Shown: positions 17,008 to 27,375, numbered from the stretch's first letter. The stretch is 64,000 nucleotides of DNA from Anaerolineae bacterium (GCA_019637615.1 JAHBVJ010000002.1:124001-188000); one strand, 5' to 3'. Made by a program: numbers and translations. Notes: generated from the sequence alone by a model not told the origin.

Positions 17008-17853
17008 ATGTTTCGATTCATCCGACGCGTTTGGCGGGTTCTGCCGGGGATTTTGGCAGGGCTGTTTATCATTCTCATCATCTGGCTGTTCGTGGTCTTC
17101 CCGCGCGCCGTCAATATGCTGGCGGATCTGCTCGGCAACATGGGCGATCCGTTGATCGCGCAGGAGCAGCTCATCCATACCGTGATCGCGCTGATCGCCA
17201 GCCTGATTCCGCTGTACTTTTTGATCATCCGCCCCTTCCAGCAAGTGCGCTTGCCCCATGATGGGCACGGCTTGGTGGTGCGGCAGGGACAGGGCGTGGC
17301 GTATATCGATACCGAATCGGTGCGCAATCAGGTCTACCGCGCCGTCACCGAAATCGGGGCGATCAAGCGCGTCGAAGTCAGCATCGAGAGCGACGGCGGT
17401 AGGGCGGCGGTGCTGCTCAACCTGACTACCGAAAATAATATCAACGGTGGGCGCAAGAAACAGGAAATCCGCCGTGAAGTGAAAAAAGTGGTCGAAGATC
17501 AACTCGGCGTACAGTTGGCGGGCGAACCGACCATCAACTTCCGGTTGGCGCAGATCGAACCCGACATCCCGCAAGCCATGCCGATCCCCGAACCCGCGCC
17601 GCAGCCGCCCGTCAACGCGCGTCCGGTCGTGGTCGAACGTCCCGTAACCGCGCCCGCACCGCTGCCACCACCACGTCGTGAGGAACCGCCGCCCCTTCCG
17701 GCTGCGCCTGCCAGCAATCCTGTTGTCACGCGCCGTCCGTTCGTGCCAACGGAAAGTACCGCCGTCAAAACGGATCATGTTGTAGCCAGTGATGAAGATG
17801 GTCATGTTGCCGACACGGTAACCGAGCCGCCGACCCAACCGGGTGACGAATAG
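17008..17853 (+). CDS. AmaP-like membrane protein with proline-rich tail
   Basis: A 281-residue protein. Two membrane helices (about 10-32 and 55-77) enclose NMLADLLGNMGDPLIAQEQLIHT; then comes a small soluble domain (about 80-180) with GVAYIDTESVRNQVYRAVTEIGAIKRVEVSIES and RKKQEIRREVKKVVEDQLGV, which resembles the Asp23/AmaP architecture of envelope-stress anchors. Residues 188-240 are strongly proline-rich and low-complexity. The call rests on topology and general pattern, not a decisive motif. The gene stands alone, followed by an AT-rich hairpin at 17862-17881. Confidence 0.65.
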   Translation: MFRFIRRVWRVLPGILAGLFIILIIWLFVVFPRAVNMLADLLGNMGDPLIAQEQLIHTVIALIASLIPLYFLIIRPFQQVRLPHDGHGLVVRQGQGVAYIDTESVRNQVYRAVTEIGAIKRVEVSIESDGGRAAVLLNLTTENNINGGRKKQEIRREVKKVVEDQLGVQLAGEPTINFRLAQIEPDIPQAMPIPEPAPQPPVNARPVVVERPVTAPAPLPPPRREEPPPLPAAPASNPVVTRRPFVPTESTAVKTDHVVASDEDGHVADTVTEPPTQPGDE

Positions 17854-17861
17854 CATAGTGC

Positions 17862-17883
17862 ATAATGCATTTGTGCATTATTT
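17862..17883 (+). terminator. AT-rich hairpin after the AmaP-like gene
   Basis: ATAATGCA (17862-17869) and TGCATTAT (17874-17881) form an 8-base-pair stem with a 4-base loop, followed by TT. It starts 8 bases after the stop codon and is a plausible terminator. Confidence 0.5.
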
Positions 17884-17973
17884 CACTTCTATTTTACAAT
17901 CCTTATGATACAATCGGGTTGTAAGCGACAAGCTGCAATAGGAGTGCCGCGTCTCACGAGTAGTGAGGGAATT

Positions 17974-18297
17974 ATGCTGAAGAAGAAGTTTCTCAAGACA
18001 AAGTGCAAGGTGACCTTCGAGGTTCCACCTTCCATTGCCGAGACCGCTACCGACATCTACCTCGTGGGTGATTTCAACGAATGGGATGAACGCTCGACTC
18101 TCTTGGAAAAGAAGAAGGGCAACAAATTCTCGATCACCCTTGACCTTGATCTAGACCGTGAATATCAGTACCGCTATCTCGTTGATGGTGAGCGTTGGGA
18201 AAACGATTGGGATGCCGATAAGTACGTGCCAAATCCGTTCAGCGGAGATAACTCCGTTGTGACTACGTCGAACGGCACCAACGGCAGCACCGCCTAA
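17974..18297 (+). CDS. Isolated CBM48/AMPK-type glycogen-binding domain protein
   Basis: A 107-residue protein made of a single early-set carbohydrate-binding domain: CKVTFEVPPSIAETATDIYLVGDFNEWD, LEKKKGNKFSITLDL and the EYQYRYLVDGERWENDWDADKYVPNPF stretch that is diagnostic of the isoamylase N-terminal/AMPK-beta glycogen-binding fold. I use the ATG at 17974 (GAGGG just upstream) rather than an upstream in-frame start. Such stand-alone modules have no catalytic domain and may target or regulate glycogen enzymes; the debranching enzyme follows 102 bases downstream, beyond a strong terminator. Confidence 0.88.
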   Translation: MLKKKFLKTKCKVTFEVPPSIAETATDIYLVGDFNEWDERSTLLEKKKGNKFSITLDLDLDREYQYRYLVDGERWENDWDADKYVPNPFSGDNSVVTTSNGTNGSTA

Positions 18298-18319
18298 ACC
18301 CTTTCTCAGTCTTCCGCCC

Positions 18320-18362
18320 AAAAGCAGACACGTCATCTTGGATCGGCGGCGTCTGCTTTTTT
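18320..18362 (+). terminator. Strong intrinsic terminator after the glycogen-binding protein gene
   Basis: Perfect 10-base-pair stem AAAAGCAGAC (18320-18329) / GTCTGCTTTT (18351-18360), 21-base loop, continuing T to 18362. It separates the small glycogen-binding gene from the debranching enzyme, whose ATG is only 38 bases on. Confidence 0.8.
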
Positions 18363-18399
18363 CATTTATCCGCGTCACATTTGGTCAGGATTCTCACGT

Positions 18400-20424
18400 A
18401 TGCTGCGTTTTGGGCGGGAACTCACAAGTGATCCAGATGCGTTGTTGCGTCGCGAATGGTTGGTCACCAATGGCATCGGTGGCTATGCGATGGGCACGCC
18501 AGCCGGTGCGCGGACTCGGCGCTATCATGGCCTACTGGTGGCGGCGCTCAAGCCGCCCACCGCACGCACGCTGCTGGTCGCCAGCGTCGATGCGTGGGTG
18601 GAGATCGACAAAACCAAGCATCCGTTGTGTACGCATGAGTGGACGGCGGGCGTCTTGCTACCCGATGGCTATCGTCATCTAGAATCGTTCCGCTTGGAAG
18701 GGCTGATCCCGACCTTCACATGGACAATTGGCGATGTCAGCATTGTCCAACGCATTTGGATGGATTACGGCAAAAATACCACGTATGTCTTGTACGAATA
18801 TCAGCGCGGGACACGTCCGATCAAGCTGCAACTGATCCCGCTCTGCACGTATCGCGATCATCATCGTAACACACTGGGTGGGGCGGCTATCGATGTCGCG
18901 ATGAGCGAAGTCGCGATCTATGACTGCGCGACGGTTCAGGCCAGCGAAGACCTCAGCCGCGATCCTCACGCGCCCGCGCCGCAGCCATTTCGGCTGCTGT
19001 GCAACGCTGATAAAGCGCAAGCCACCGCCGAGTGGTGGTGGTCATTCCGCATGTCGCAAGAAACCGAACGCGGGCTGACTGACCACGAAGATTTATTCGC
19101 GGCGGCGACCTTCACCAAAACGCTGACGCCGGGACAAAGCACCGTCTTGATCTGCACGACTGAAACCGATCTGCCGCGCGCATGGAAAGACGCCTTAGCG
19201 GCTGAACGCGCCCGCCAAGAGCACTTGCTCACCGGAGCCTATCTGGACGAAGCACCCGTGTGGATTCGGCAGCTTGCACTAGCCGCTGATCAATTCATCG
19301 TGGCGCGTACCATCAACAAGGAAAAAGGTACAACGATCATCGCGGGCTATCCGTGGTTTTCGGATTGGGGGCGCGATACGGTGATCGCGCTACCGGGGCT
19401 GACATTGGCACTTAGGCGTGGCAATCTGGCGGAGCGCATCCTACGTACCTTCGCGCACTTCATCGATCAGGGGATGTTGCCCAACCGCTTCCCCGATGAT
19501 GGCGAAGCGCCGGAATATAACACAGTAGATGCCACGCTGTGGTATTTCGAAGCCCTCCGCGCTTATCTAGCCGAGCATAACGACATCGATCTGGTCAAAT
19601 TCCTGTATCCGAAATTGGTCAGCATCATTGAATGGCATATCAAAGGCACGCGCTACAACATCCGCGTCGATCCCGAAGACGGCTTGCTGTATGCGGGCGA
19701 CGAAACCACACAACTCACGTGGATGGATGTCAAGATCGATGATTGGGCGGTCACGCCGCGCGCGGGCAAACCTGTCGAGATCAACGCGCTGTGGTACAAC
19801 GCCTTGTGCATCATGCGCGATCTGGCGGTGCGGCTTGGCAACACGGCGTCGAGCCACACTTATGCCACGATGGCACAGCGCGTTTATGACAGCTTCAATC
19901 AACGCTTCTGGTATGCCAAAGGCGGCTACTGCTACGATGTCATCGATACGCTGGACGGCGATGACCTCTCGCTGCGCCCCAACCAACTGATCGCGCTGTC
20001 GCTGCCCAATATGCTGCTCTCGGAGGAGAAAGCCAAATCGGTGCTGGATATTTGCGCGCGCGAACTGGTCACGTCCGTCGGGCTGCGCAGCCTCGCGCCC
20101 GATCACATTGATTTCATCGGACACTATTCGGGCGACATCCCCTCGCGCGATGGTGCTTACCATCAGGGCACGGTCTGGTCATGGCTGATCGGTCCCTTCG
20201 TCGCGGCACACTACAACGTCTATAAGGATGCGGCGCTCGCCTACAGCTACCTCGCGCCGTTCGAGGATCACCTGATGGACGCAGGACTCGGTTCGGTGTC
20301 CGAGGTCTTCGAGGGCGATCCGCCGCACCTGCCCAAAGCGTGCATCGCGCAGGCGTGGGGCGTAGCGGAGGTACTGCGCGTATACCGCCTTTTGGAACGC
20401 GGGCTGAACACACACGATTCTTAG
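18400..20424 (+). CDS. Glycogen debranching enzyme (amylo-alpha-1,6-glucosidase)
   Basis: A 674-residue enzyme of the GDE family (archaeal/bacterial type, GH133-like). The N-terminal domain (1-280) opens with FGRELTSDPDALLRREWLVTNGIGGYAMGTPAGARTRRYHGLLVAALKPP, a hallmark; the C-terminal alpha/alpha barrel has PWFSDWGRDTVIALPGL with the conserved acidic residues, NRFPDDGEAPEYNTVDATLWYFEAL, and DGAYHQGTVWSWLIGPF. It hydrolyses alpha-1,6 branches of glycogen in the cytoplasm. Only 38 bases lie between the preceding terminator and the ATG, so it either has a promoter overlapping the hairpin or depends on read-through. Length is normal. Confidence 0.94.
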   Translation: MLRFGRELTSDPDALLRREWLVTNGIGGYAMGTPAGARTRRYHGLLVAALKPPTARTLLVASVDAWVEIDKTKHPLCTHEWTAGVLLPDGYRHLESFRLEGLIPTFTWTIGDVSIVQRIWMDYGKNTTYVLYEYQRGTRPIKLQLIPLCTYRDHHRNTLGGAAIDVAMSEVAIYDCATVQASEDLSRDPHAPAPQPFRLLCNADKAQATAEWWWSFRMSQETERGLTDHEDLFAAATFTKTLTPGQSTVLICTTETDLPRAWKDALAAERARQEHLLTGAYLDEAPVWIRQLALAADQFIVARTINKEKGTTIIAGYPWFSDWGRDTVIALPGLTLALRRGNLAERILRTFAHFIDQGMLPNRFPDDGEAPEYNTVDATLWYFEALRAYLAEHNDIDLVKFLYPKLVSIIEWHIKGTRYNIRVDPEDGLLYAGDETTQLTWMDVKIDDWAVTPRAGKPVEINALWYNALCIMRDLAVRLGNTASSHTYATMAQRVYDSFNQRFWYAKGGYCYDVIDTLDGDDLSLRPNQLIALSLPNMLLSEEKAKSVLDICARELVTSVGLRSLAPDHIDFIGHYSGDIPSRDGAYHQGTVWSWLIGPFVAAHYNVYKDAALAYSYLAPFEDHLMDAGLGSVSEVFEGDPPHLPKACIAQAWGVAEVLRVYRLLERGLNTHDS

Positions 20425-20563
20425 TCCCTAGCCAAGCGATACCGCCGACTCCTTACAAATGTCGCGGCTTTCCTAGACATTCGACATTCACCGCTCTGTA
20501 CTGACACTCTACAATGGTGTAAGCGAGTGCAAGCGGTTTCACGCGTCGAGACTAGGATTTCCA

Positions 20564-21406
20564 ATGAGCAAAGAAAGCCGGAATCTCCTCATCTTCTTCA
20601 TCGCGACCTTTATCTGGACATGGGCATTTTACGTCCCCATCGCCATCAGCGGCAACAGCCCGTACACCATGCCGTGGATGGTCTTGCTCATCATTGGCGG
20701 CGCTGGCCCTTCCATCGTCGGCGTGACGATGGTGCTGCTCACGTATGATAAACAGCAGCGCGGCGACTACTGGCGGCGCTGTTTTTCGCTCAAGCGTATC
20801 ACGCCGCTCTGGTGGGCGGTGATCTTCCTGATGTTCCCGATCGTGGTGACGGTCAGCGTGGCGATTGATCGCGCACTGGGCGGATCAATGCCCGGTATGC
20901 AGCAGCTTCAAGACTTGGTCGCCAACCCCGCCGCTATTCCGCTGACCGTGCTGATCAGTTTCATGTCCGGCCCGTGGTCGGAGGAATTCGGCTGGCGCGG
21001 CTATGCACTCGATCCGATGCTCAAGCGCTTCGGCACCATCGCCGGTTCGGTCGTGTTAGGGCTGATCTGGGGCATCTGGCATCTGCCGCTGTACTTTATG
21101 CCCGCTACGTGGCACGGGAAAATGGGTTTCCAACTGGCAGGCTTCTGGACATTTATCGGCGTGAATATCGCGTTGGCGCTGATCATGACGTGGGTTTACA
21201 AGTACACCAAGCGTAGCATTCTCGCCGCGATGCTGCTGCACTTTGGTGCCAACTTCACGATGCAGCTCATCGCTCCGTCGTCCGATCAGGTCGAAATCAT
21301 CCGCGTCATCTTGCTCTTGGGCATCGGTCTGACCGCATGTGTGCTGTTGAACCGCAGCCCGAAATCGCCGGGACTACGTGTCATCGAATCCACTCAATCG
21401 GCATAA
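20564..21406 (+). CDS. CPBP family intramembrane metalloprotease
   Basis: A 280-residue multi-pass membrane protein with the three CPBP (CaaX protease and bacteriocin-processing/Abi) motifs: E140-E141-xxx-R145 in GPWSEEFGWRGYAL, H173 in GLIWGIWHLPL, and H226-xxx-N230 in LLHFGANF. These residues form the intramembrane metal site and all are present. About seven hydrophobic helices are visible. Members range from prenyl-protein proteases to bacteriocin immunity proteins; no peptide bacteriocin or prenylated target is near, so the substrate is unknown. It converges on groEL. Confidence 0.88.
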   Translation: MSKESRNLLIFFIATFIWTWAFYVPIAISGNSPYTMPWMVLLIIGGAGPSIVGVTMVLLTYDKQQRGDYWRRCFSLKRITPLWWAVIFLMFPIVVTVSVAIDRALGGSMPGMQQLQDLVANPAAIPLTVLISFMSGPWSEEFGWRGYALDPMLKRFGTIAGSVVLGLIWGIWHLPLYFMPATWHGKMGFQLAGFWTFIGVNIALALIMTWVYKYTKRSILAAMLLHFGANFTMQLIAPSSDQVEIIRVILLLGIGLTACVLLNRSPKSPGLRVIESTQSA

Positions 21407-21542
21407 GCAGCGGTATTGAAAAAGAATAATCAGTGAACAGGCGATAAACAGCACGTTCAACGAGGAGCTTTGCGCACCCAGACAGGATCATTCAATTTAA
21501 AGTTTGGGACTATGGTGGATGGAACTGGCAAGTCGTTGCATG

Positions 21543-21571
21543 AAAAAGGGCGAGTGTTGCCACCCGCCCTT
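21543..21571 (-). terminator. groEL transcription terminator
   Basis: On the minus strand AAGGGCG (21571-21565) and CGCCCTT (21552-21546) form a 7-base-pair stem, with GGTG/CAACACT inner bases that can extend pairing, followed by a TTTTT run on the minus strand. It lies 34 bases beyond the groEL stop. Confidence 0.75.
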
Positions 21572-21604
21572 GTCGAAACCAATCTATCTGCGTCGAGGCG
21601 AAGA

Positions 21605-23242
<1,638 letters not shown>

Positions 23243-23297
23243 TCACTCTTTCCTTCAGTAAGTGCTTGTATTGCTCAGATAGAATGCAGAGGGATAA

Positions 23298-23591
23298 CTA
23301 CTCAACCACGGCGAGAATATCGGTTTCCTTGAGGATCAGATACTTCTTGCCGCCGATCTTGATCTCGGTGCCAGCATACTTGGCATACAGCACCTTGTCG
23401 TTCAGCTTGACATCCATCGCAATGAGCTTGCCAGCGTCATCACGACGACCGGGGCCAGCCGCGACGATCAAGCCCTGTTGTGGTTTTTCTTTGGCAGTTT
23501 CGGGGAGCAGAAGACCGCTTGCAGTCGTTTCTTCGGCTTCTTGCGGTTCAACGATCACGCGATCAGCTAACGGACGCATATTGAGAGCCAT
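23298..23591 (-). CDS. groES: Co-chaperonin GroES (Hsp10)
   Basis: A 97-residue co-chaperonin: [44 protein letters not shown], including the mobile loop, and the closing [24 protein letters not shown]. It caps the GroEL ring. First gene of groESL; the start has a GGAGG-like site (CTGGAGGAATAC) and is 40 bases downstream of the promoter-proximal CIRCE. Confidence 0.98.
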   Translation of the reverse strand: MALNMRPLADRVIVEPQEAEETTASGLLLPETAKEKPQQGLIVAAGPGRRDDAGKLIAMDVKLNDKVLYAKYAGTEIKIGGKKYLILKETDILAVVE

Positions 23592-23633
23592 GTATTCCTC
23601 CAGAAGTGTTATACACCAGTCTCTAACACAGCG

Positions 23634-23660
23634 TTAGCACTCTATGGGGTAGAGTGCTAA
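23634..23660. promoter_or_regulatory. CIRCE element 1 (HrcA operator), downstream of groESL -10
   Basis: TTAGCACTC (23634-23642), a 9-base spacer, GAGTGCTAA (23652-23660): an exact match to the CIRCE consensus. It lies within the first transcribed bases of groESL, where bound HrcA blocks transcription. Confidence 0.97.
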
Positions 23661-23672
23661 CTGATGAAGATT

Positions 23673-23701
23673 ACTATAAACAAGTTGAGATCAAGTGTCA
23701 A
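23673..23701 (-). promoter_or_regulatory. groESL sigma-70 promoter
   Basis: On the minus strand TTGACA (23701-23696), exactly 17 bases, TATAGT (23678-23673). The spacing is ideal. It is bracketed by CIRCE 1 (downstream) and CIRCE 2 (upstream of -35). Confidence 0.88.
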
Positions 23702-23709
23702 GAGGCATT

Positions 23710-23736
23710 TTAGCACTCGGCTATGGAGAGTGCTAA
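23710..23736. promoter_or_regulatory. CIRCE element 2, upstream of the groESL -35 box
   Basis: TTAGCACTC (23710-23718), 9-base spacer, GAGTGCTAA (23728-23736): a second exact CIRCE, 76 bases from the first. The spacer bases differ from those of copy 1 apart from a shared core (TATGG), so this is a distinct site. The rest of the 23592-23929 gap (to the WD40 gene) holds no further recognised signal. Confidence 0.95.
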
Positions 23737-23929
23737 AACGGTGGCAAAGTCTATTAGATTTCTTACGCAACCTGCCATCTACCGCTTACACCAACCTGAC
23801 GCTTGCCCTTCGCGGCGGAACTCCCATCAACCCTAGTGTGTCTCTCTGGACAACTGCATTTACTGAATGGTCAACGCAATTTAGGGAGGGGTCATGACGA
23901 CAGCGATGTCTATTGTTGAAGGAGGCGCG

Positions 23930-25159
23930 ATGCCAATGACAATAAAGATCATCACGTTGGGCAGCATTTTTGTGGTACTGGTTTTGTTCAGCCTGTTCAC
24001 ACTCGCGCCGCTGGTGTCATCGCGCCCCGTCGCCAGCGCTTGTTCCAACAGCCAAGCCCTGAAATATCAACGCCTGACCGACCTACCAACCAACGGCGGC
24101 ACTGGCAACGCGATGACCTTCAGCGCCGATGGTCGCCTGATCGCCACGACAGGTACGGCGTTCGGCGCGCAAGTCTGGGATACCACAACCTTCATGCCGC
24201 TTACGGTATGGCAGGATAACGATCAAGCACTCGTGACGGTGAGCAGCCTCGCCTTTTCGCCTGACGGACATTACCTTGCCGTGGGCAGCGACGATCACAC
24301 CACGCCGCTATATGAGGTGACGACGGGCAAACTGCTGCGACGGATCAAGCACAGCTACGACGTGCGGCGCGTTCAGTTTAGCGCGGACAGCCGATGGTTA
24401 GCCTCTGCCAGTTGGGACGGCAGCATCGAGATCGTGGATCTGACCGTTGCCGGGATGGCGACGAAATGGCGCTGGCATCCGGAAGTGACCGACGGCACCA
24501 AGCTGCTCGTCACCGACATCGCGATTAGTCCCGATTCGCGCTGGGTCGCCAGCCTCAGTCAGGGCAGTTGGGGGCCAAGTCTGCTGGATGTGTGGGACAT
24601 CCAGACAGGCAGCCGGAAAACACTGGTGCAGTGGAACCTCGCCGTCTATTCCAATGTCATTTTCAGCCCCGATTCGCGCTGGCTGATCGCGGGGACGGGC
24701 AGCGGTGCGCCGATCACGGTCTGGGAAGTCGGTATGTGGCGGGAGATCGCGCAGTTGCCGACACGCGGCCCGTTCAATCGCATCGCCATCAGCCCAAACG
24801 GGAAATCCATCACCTATTCGGAAAACCTCGACGGGCAAAACAAGCATAACATCCGCGTGTGGCGCACCGACTCGTGGTCACCGCTGACGGAATTTACGTT
24901 GGATGATGTCGTCTGGGATGTGCAGTTCAGCCCCGACAGCACGCAGATCGCGGTCGCGGTTGGTCAGCCGCAGCTTCAGGCCGATGGACGCAATCTCGGC
25001 TTGCACGAAGCGCAGGTGCGTGATGCACAGACGGGCGAGGTCGTCGTACGGATTCCGCAGCCGGATAGCGACGAAGTGTTGAGTGTCCAGTTCAGCCCCG
25101 ATGGCTGCCAATTGGCGCTAGGCACGCAGAATGGCGTCACCGTCTGGCAGGTGCGGTGA
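23930..25159 (+). CDS. Secreted or membrane-anchored WD40 repeat protein
   Basis: A 409-residue protein. The N-terminus MPMTIKIITLGSIFVVLVLFSLFTLAPLV is a signal peptide or anchor; about seven WD40-like blades follow, each with a SPDG/SPDSRWLA element (SADGRLIATTG, SPDGHYLAVGSDD, SADSRWLASASWD, SPDSRWVASLS, SPDSRWLIAGTG, SPNGKSITYSE, SPDSTQIAVAV, SPDGCQLALGT), so one propeller outside the membrane. No enzyme domain. The ATG at 23930 (GGAGG, 4-base spacer) makes the cleanest signal; an in-frame ATG at 23894 also has a good site (GGGAGG) and would add 12 residues. It diverges from groESL. Confidence 0.85.
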   Translation: MPMTIKIITLGSIFVVLVLFSLFTLAPLVSSRPVASACSNSQALKYQRLTDLPTNGGTGNAMTFSADGRLIATTGTAFGAQVWDTTTFMPLTVWQDNDQALVTVSSLAFSPDGHYLAVGSDDHTTPLYEVTTGKLLRRIKHSYDVRRVQFSADSRWLASASWDGSIEIVDLTVAGMATKWRWHPEVTDGTKLLVTDIAISPDSRWVASLSQGSWGPSLLDVWDIQTGSRKTLVQWNLAVYSNVIFSPDSRWLIAGTGSGAPITVWEVGMWREIAQLPTRGPFNRIAISPNGKSITYSENLDGQNKHNIRVWRTDSWSPLTEFTLDDVVWDVQFSPDSTQIAVAVGQPQLQADGRNLGLHEAQVRDAQTGEVVVRIPQPDSDEVLSVQFSPDGCQLALGTQNGVTVWQVR

Positions 25160-25183
25160 GGCTGTCACGAAATAATCGTGTGA

Positions 25184-25207
25184 TGAGGCGGCCTCGCAAC
25201 CGCCTCA
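25184..25207. terminator. Hairpin between convergent WD40 and OsmC genes
   Basis: Perfect 8-base-pair stem TGAGGCGG (25184-25191) / CCGCCTCA (25200-25207), 8-base loop, in a 54-base convergent gap. No T-run; a candidate bidirectional terminator. Confidence 0.55.
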
Positions 25208-25213
25208 CGCCGT

Positions 25214-25639
25214 CTACGGCTTGGAGATTGCCTGTGTTTCCACCAGCATCACGGTGGAGGCTTGTCTCAGCGTATTTTGTATCTCCGCCACCGTGTCCGT
25301 GTGCCGCATAAGGGCGGTGATCTCCTCCTCGCTGGCCTGCGCTTCCACCGTCGCCTTATACGTGATGTCGTGCGCAGCACTCCCCGGTGCATCCCCAAAT
25401 TCGCCCGCCACCTCGACCTGCACACTGGTCACCGTGATATTGCGCTTGGCGGCTTCGCGGTAAATATCGTTGCAGTAACAGGTCGCCAGCGCCAGAAACA
25501 ACAACTCACCGCCGTTCGCGCTGGAACCTGATCCACTGGCTTTCGGCGGGATGTTGATCGCGTGCTCTGTGTGGTTGGTTTTCAGCATGACATCGTGTTT
25601 TCCATGACTGTTGCTGACCCTTGCGCTTATCGTAGGCAT
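25214..25639 (-). CDS. OsmC family protein
   Basis: A 141-residue OsmC/Ohr-fold protein, seen from the central helix FLALATCYCNDIYREAAKRNITVTSVQVEVAGEFG, where the conserved Cys in ALATCxxND is present, and the C-terminal helix region VAEIQNTLRQASTVM. Ohr and OsmC reduce organic hydroperoxides with two cysteines; here a second Cys pattern (CYC) sits next to the first rather than at the canonical distant position, so peroxidase activity is uncertain. Start ATG at 25639. Isolated gene. Confidence 0.85.
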   Translation of the reverse strand: MPTISARVSNSHGKHDVMLKTNHTEHAINIPPKASGSGSSANGGELLFLALATCYCNDIYREAAKRNITVTSVQVEVAGEFGDAPGSAAHDITYKATVEAQASEEEITALMRHTDTVAEIQNTLRQASTVMLVETQAISKP

Positions 25640-25800
25640 TGGTTCCCTCTGTCATATTCCTAATGTTTACCGACTGTAGTACAAGCCGCTGCTACAGGCA
25701 AATTGCACACACATGTGGGCGCATAAATCCGATTCGCTGGCGTGGAACGAAAATATGAATACCATTAGGTGGAAGCGTTCACGCTGGCGAAAGAGACGGC

Positions 25801-26721
25801 ATGGTGATTTCACAGGTCGCGATAGGGTTGGATGAACAACTATTACGCACGCTTATTTACGCCGACATCTTCCATTTTCCGCTCTCCGCCAATGAACTTC
25901 ACCACTTCCTGATCGGCTGCAAGGCCGCGCCGGACGACATCCGTACCGCGCTGGAACAGTCACCCTTGTTACAGCGGCATGTGGTCAACATCGATGACTA
26001 TTACGTGCTACGTGGCTGCGAACAAGACGTTAACGAACGCCGTGTGCATGATCAGGCTTCGGCGTCTCTGCTGCCCCTTGCCCGCCGTTATGGTCGCCTG
26101 ATCGCGCATCTGCCCTTCGTGCGGATGGTAGCACTCACCGGCGCGCTGGCGATGCGCAATGCCAGCCATGCTTACGACGACATCGACTATCTGATTGTCA
26201 CCAAGCAGGGACGCGTCTGGCTGACACGGCTGCTGATCGTCGGCATCGTGCGCTTGGCAGCACTGCGCAACGTGGCGTTGTGCCCGAATTATGTTTTGTC
26301 AGAAACTACGCTGGCGCAAACCCGCTGCGATCTGTTCATCGCGCATGAACTGGCACAGATGGTGCCGCTGGCGGGCTTGCCGCTGTACCGTGCCATGCGC
26401 GAAGTCAATCGCTGGTCAGAGACATGGCTGCCCAACGCGTCCGCACCCTTCTATGAAGAAGCGGAGTCCTCACCACAAGGCATTGGCTTGGCCTTGCAGC
26501 GTGCCGCCGAGGTGATCCTGAATACGCCATTAGGCGATATGATCGAGCGGTGGGAGTACCAGCGGAAACTGCGCAAATTCGCGCCACAGACACAACAGCC
26601 AACGTCTAGCGCGATGATCGATGGCGAGCAGGCCAAGGGGCATTTCAACGATCACGGCTTGCGGATTCTGGGGCAGTATGAGGAGCGCTTAAAGGCGTTC
26701 GGGTTGGCAGGTAACGAATAG
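25801..26721 (+). CDS. Nucleotidyltransferase-like protein
   Basis: A 306-residue protein. Residues 105-135 (VRMVALTGALAMRNASHAYDDIDYLIVT) match a nucleotidyltransferase fold: a G-S-like loop and the D-x-D metal pair (DDIDYLIV), although the loop is GAL rather than GGS. The N-terminal 100 residues look like a winged helix (LIYADIFHFPLSANELHHFLIGCKAAPDDI). The C-terminal part is helical. Similar NTases occur near radical SAM proteins; a B12-binding radical SAM gene lies two genes on. Substrate unknown. The next gene starts one base after its stop, so they are co-transcribed. Confidence 0.72.
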   Translation: MVISQVAIGLDEQLLRTLIYADIFHFPLSANELHHFLIGCKAAPDDIRTALEQSPLLQRHVVNIDDYYVLRGCEQDVNERRVHDQASASLLPLARRYGRLIAHLPFVRMVALTGALAMRNASHAYDDIDYLIVTKQGRVWLTRLLIVGIVRLAALRNVALCPNYVLSETTLAQTRCDLFIAHELAQMVPLAGLPLYRAMREVNRWSETWLPNASAPFYEEAESSPQGIGLALQRAAEVILNTPLGDMIERWEYQRKLRKFAPQTQQPTSSAMIDGEQAKGHFNDHGLRILGQYEERLKAFGLAGNE

Positions 26722-26722
26722 C

Positions 26723-27247
26723 ATGCTGGAACAGAACGATAACAATGCACCGTTGGTCGTGCGCGACGAACGACGATGGGTGACATGGTTCGCAGGAGCG
26801 CTGCTGGCCTTCTTGGGCATCATCACGCTGTTTATTCGCCTCGAGGTCTTTACCTTTGTTTTGGCGGCGATTTTCATCATCTGTGGGCTGGTTGTTTTGT
26901 TGAGAGTGCCCGCCACGAAAGTGTGGACGTTTGATCGGGCGGCGGGTACTGTTCAGTACGAACGACAAGCGGTATTGGGAGCGCCACACGTGTTTACGCA
27001 TGATTTGAATAACATTGTCGAGATGCGTTTGACACCACCCACATCGGGATGGATGTCACTGCTGTATGCACTGACAACGACACCTGAACCAGAGCCTAAT
27101 CTGTTTGTGAAGATCCGCGAGGGTGAACGGATTAAGCAGTATATTGTGACCACGAATGGGAATCGGCAGGCGTTGGAGCAGCAGTTTAAGGAGATCAAGG
27201 AGTTCGTGGGGCAGGGCAAACGGAAGAATGATGGGATGGGATCGTGA
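26723..27247 (+). CDS. Small membrane protein of unknown function with two N-terminal helices
   Basis: A 174-residue protein not recognised by family. Residues 20-60 contain two adjacent membrane helices (WVTWFAGALLAFLGIITLF and FTFVLAAIFIICGLVVLL); a cytoplasmic beta-rich region follows (KVWTFDRAAGTVQYERQAVLGAPHVFTHDLNNIVEMRLTPP) that looks like a PH-like/YcxB-type domain, then a basic C-terminus. Start codon one base after the preceding stop indicates translational coupling with the nucleotidyltransferase-like gene. Confidence 0.68.
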   Translation: MLEQNDNNAPLVVRDERRWVTWFAGALLAFLGIITLFIRLEVFTFVLAAIFIICGLVVLLRVPATKVWTFDRAAGTVQYERQAVLGAPHVFTHDLNNIVEMRLTPPTSGWMSLLYALTTTPEPEPNLFVKIREGERIKQYIVTTNGNRQALEQQFKEIKEFVGQGKRKNDGMGS

Positions 27248-27257
27248 GGTAAAGCGT

Positions 27258-27293
27258 CAGGCTTAGAGGACGAAGTCCCTCGCGGGACTCAAG
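27258..27293 (+). repeat. Structured 3' element, copy A
   Basis: Begins CAGGCTTAGA, then ACGAAGT and GGGACT, with AGTCCC (27274-27279) pairing perfectly to GGGACT (27284-27289) across a TCGC loop. A related element with the same invariant blocks is at 47192-47226. Copy A lies 10 bases after a plus-strand gene and 80 bases before the radical SAM start. Confidence 0.5.
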
Positions 27294-27375
27294 AAAATTT
27301 TCGAGCAGTGTTTTTTCGTTTTGTACTTAGTTGAGCGCAGCAAACAAAAGAGCAGTTGGGGAGAGGGAACAACCT

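Noticed and set aside
23664..23897. 77-residue plus-strand ORF between the CIRCE sites and the WD40 gene
   Set aside because: It overlaps the groESL promoter and an operator, has no ribosome site and no recognisable sequence.
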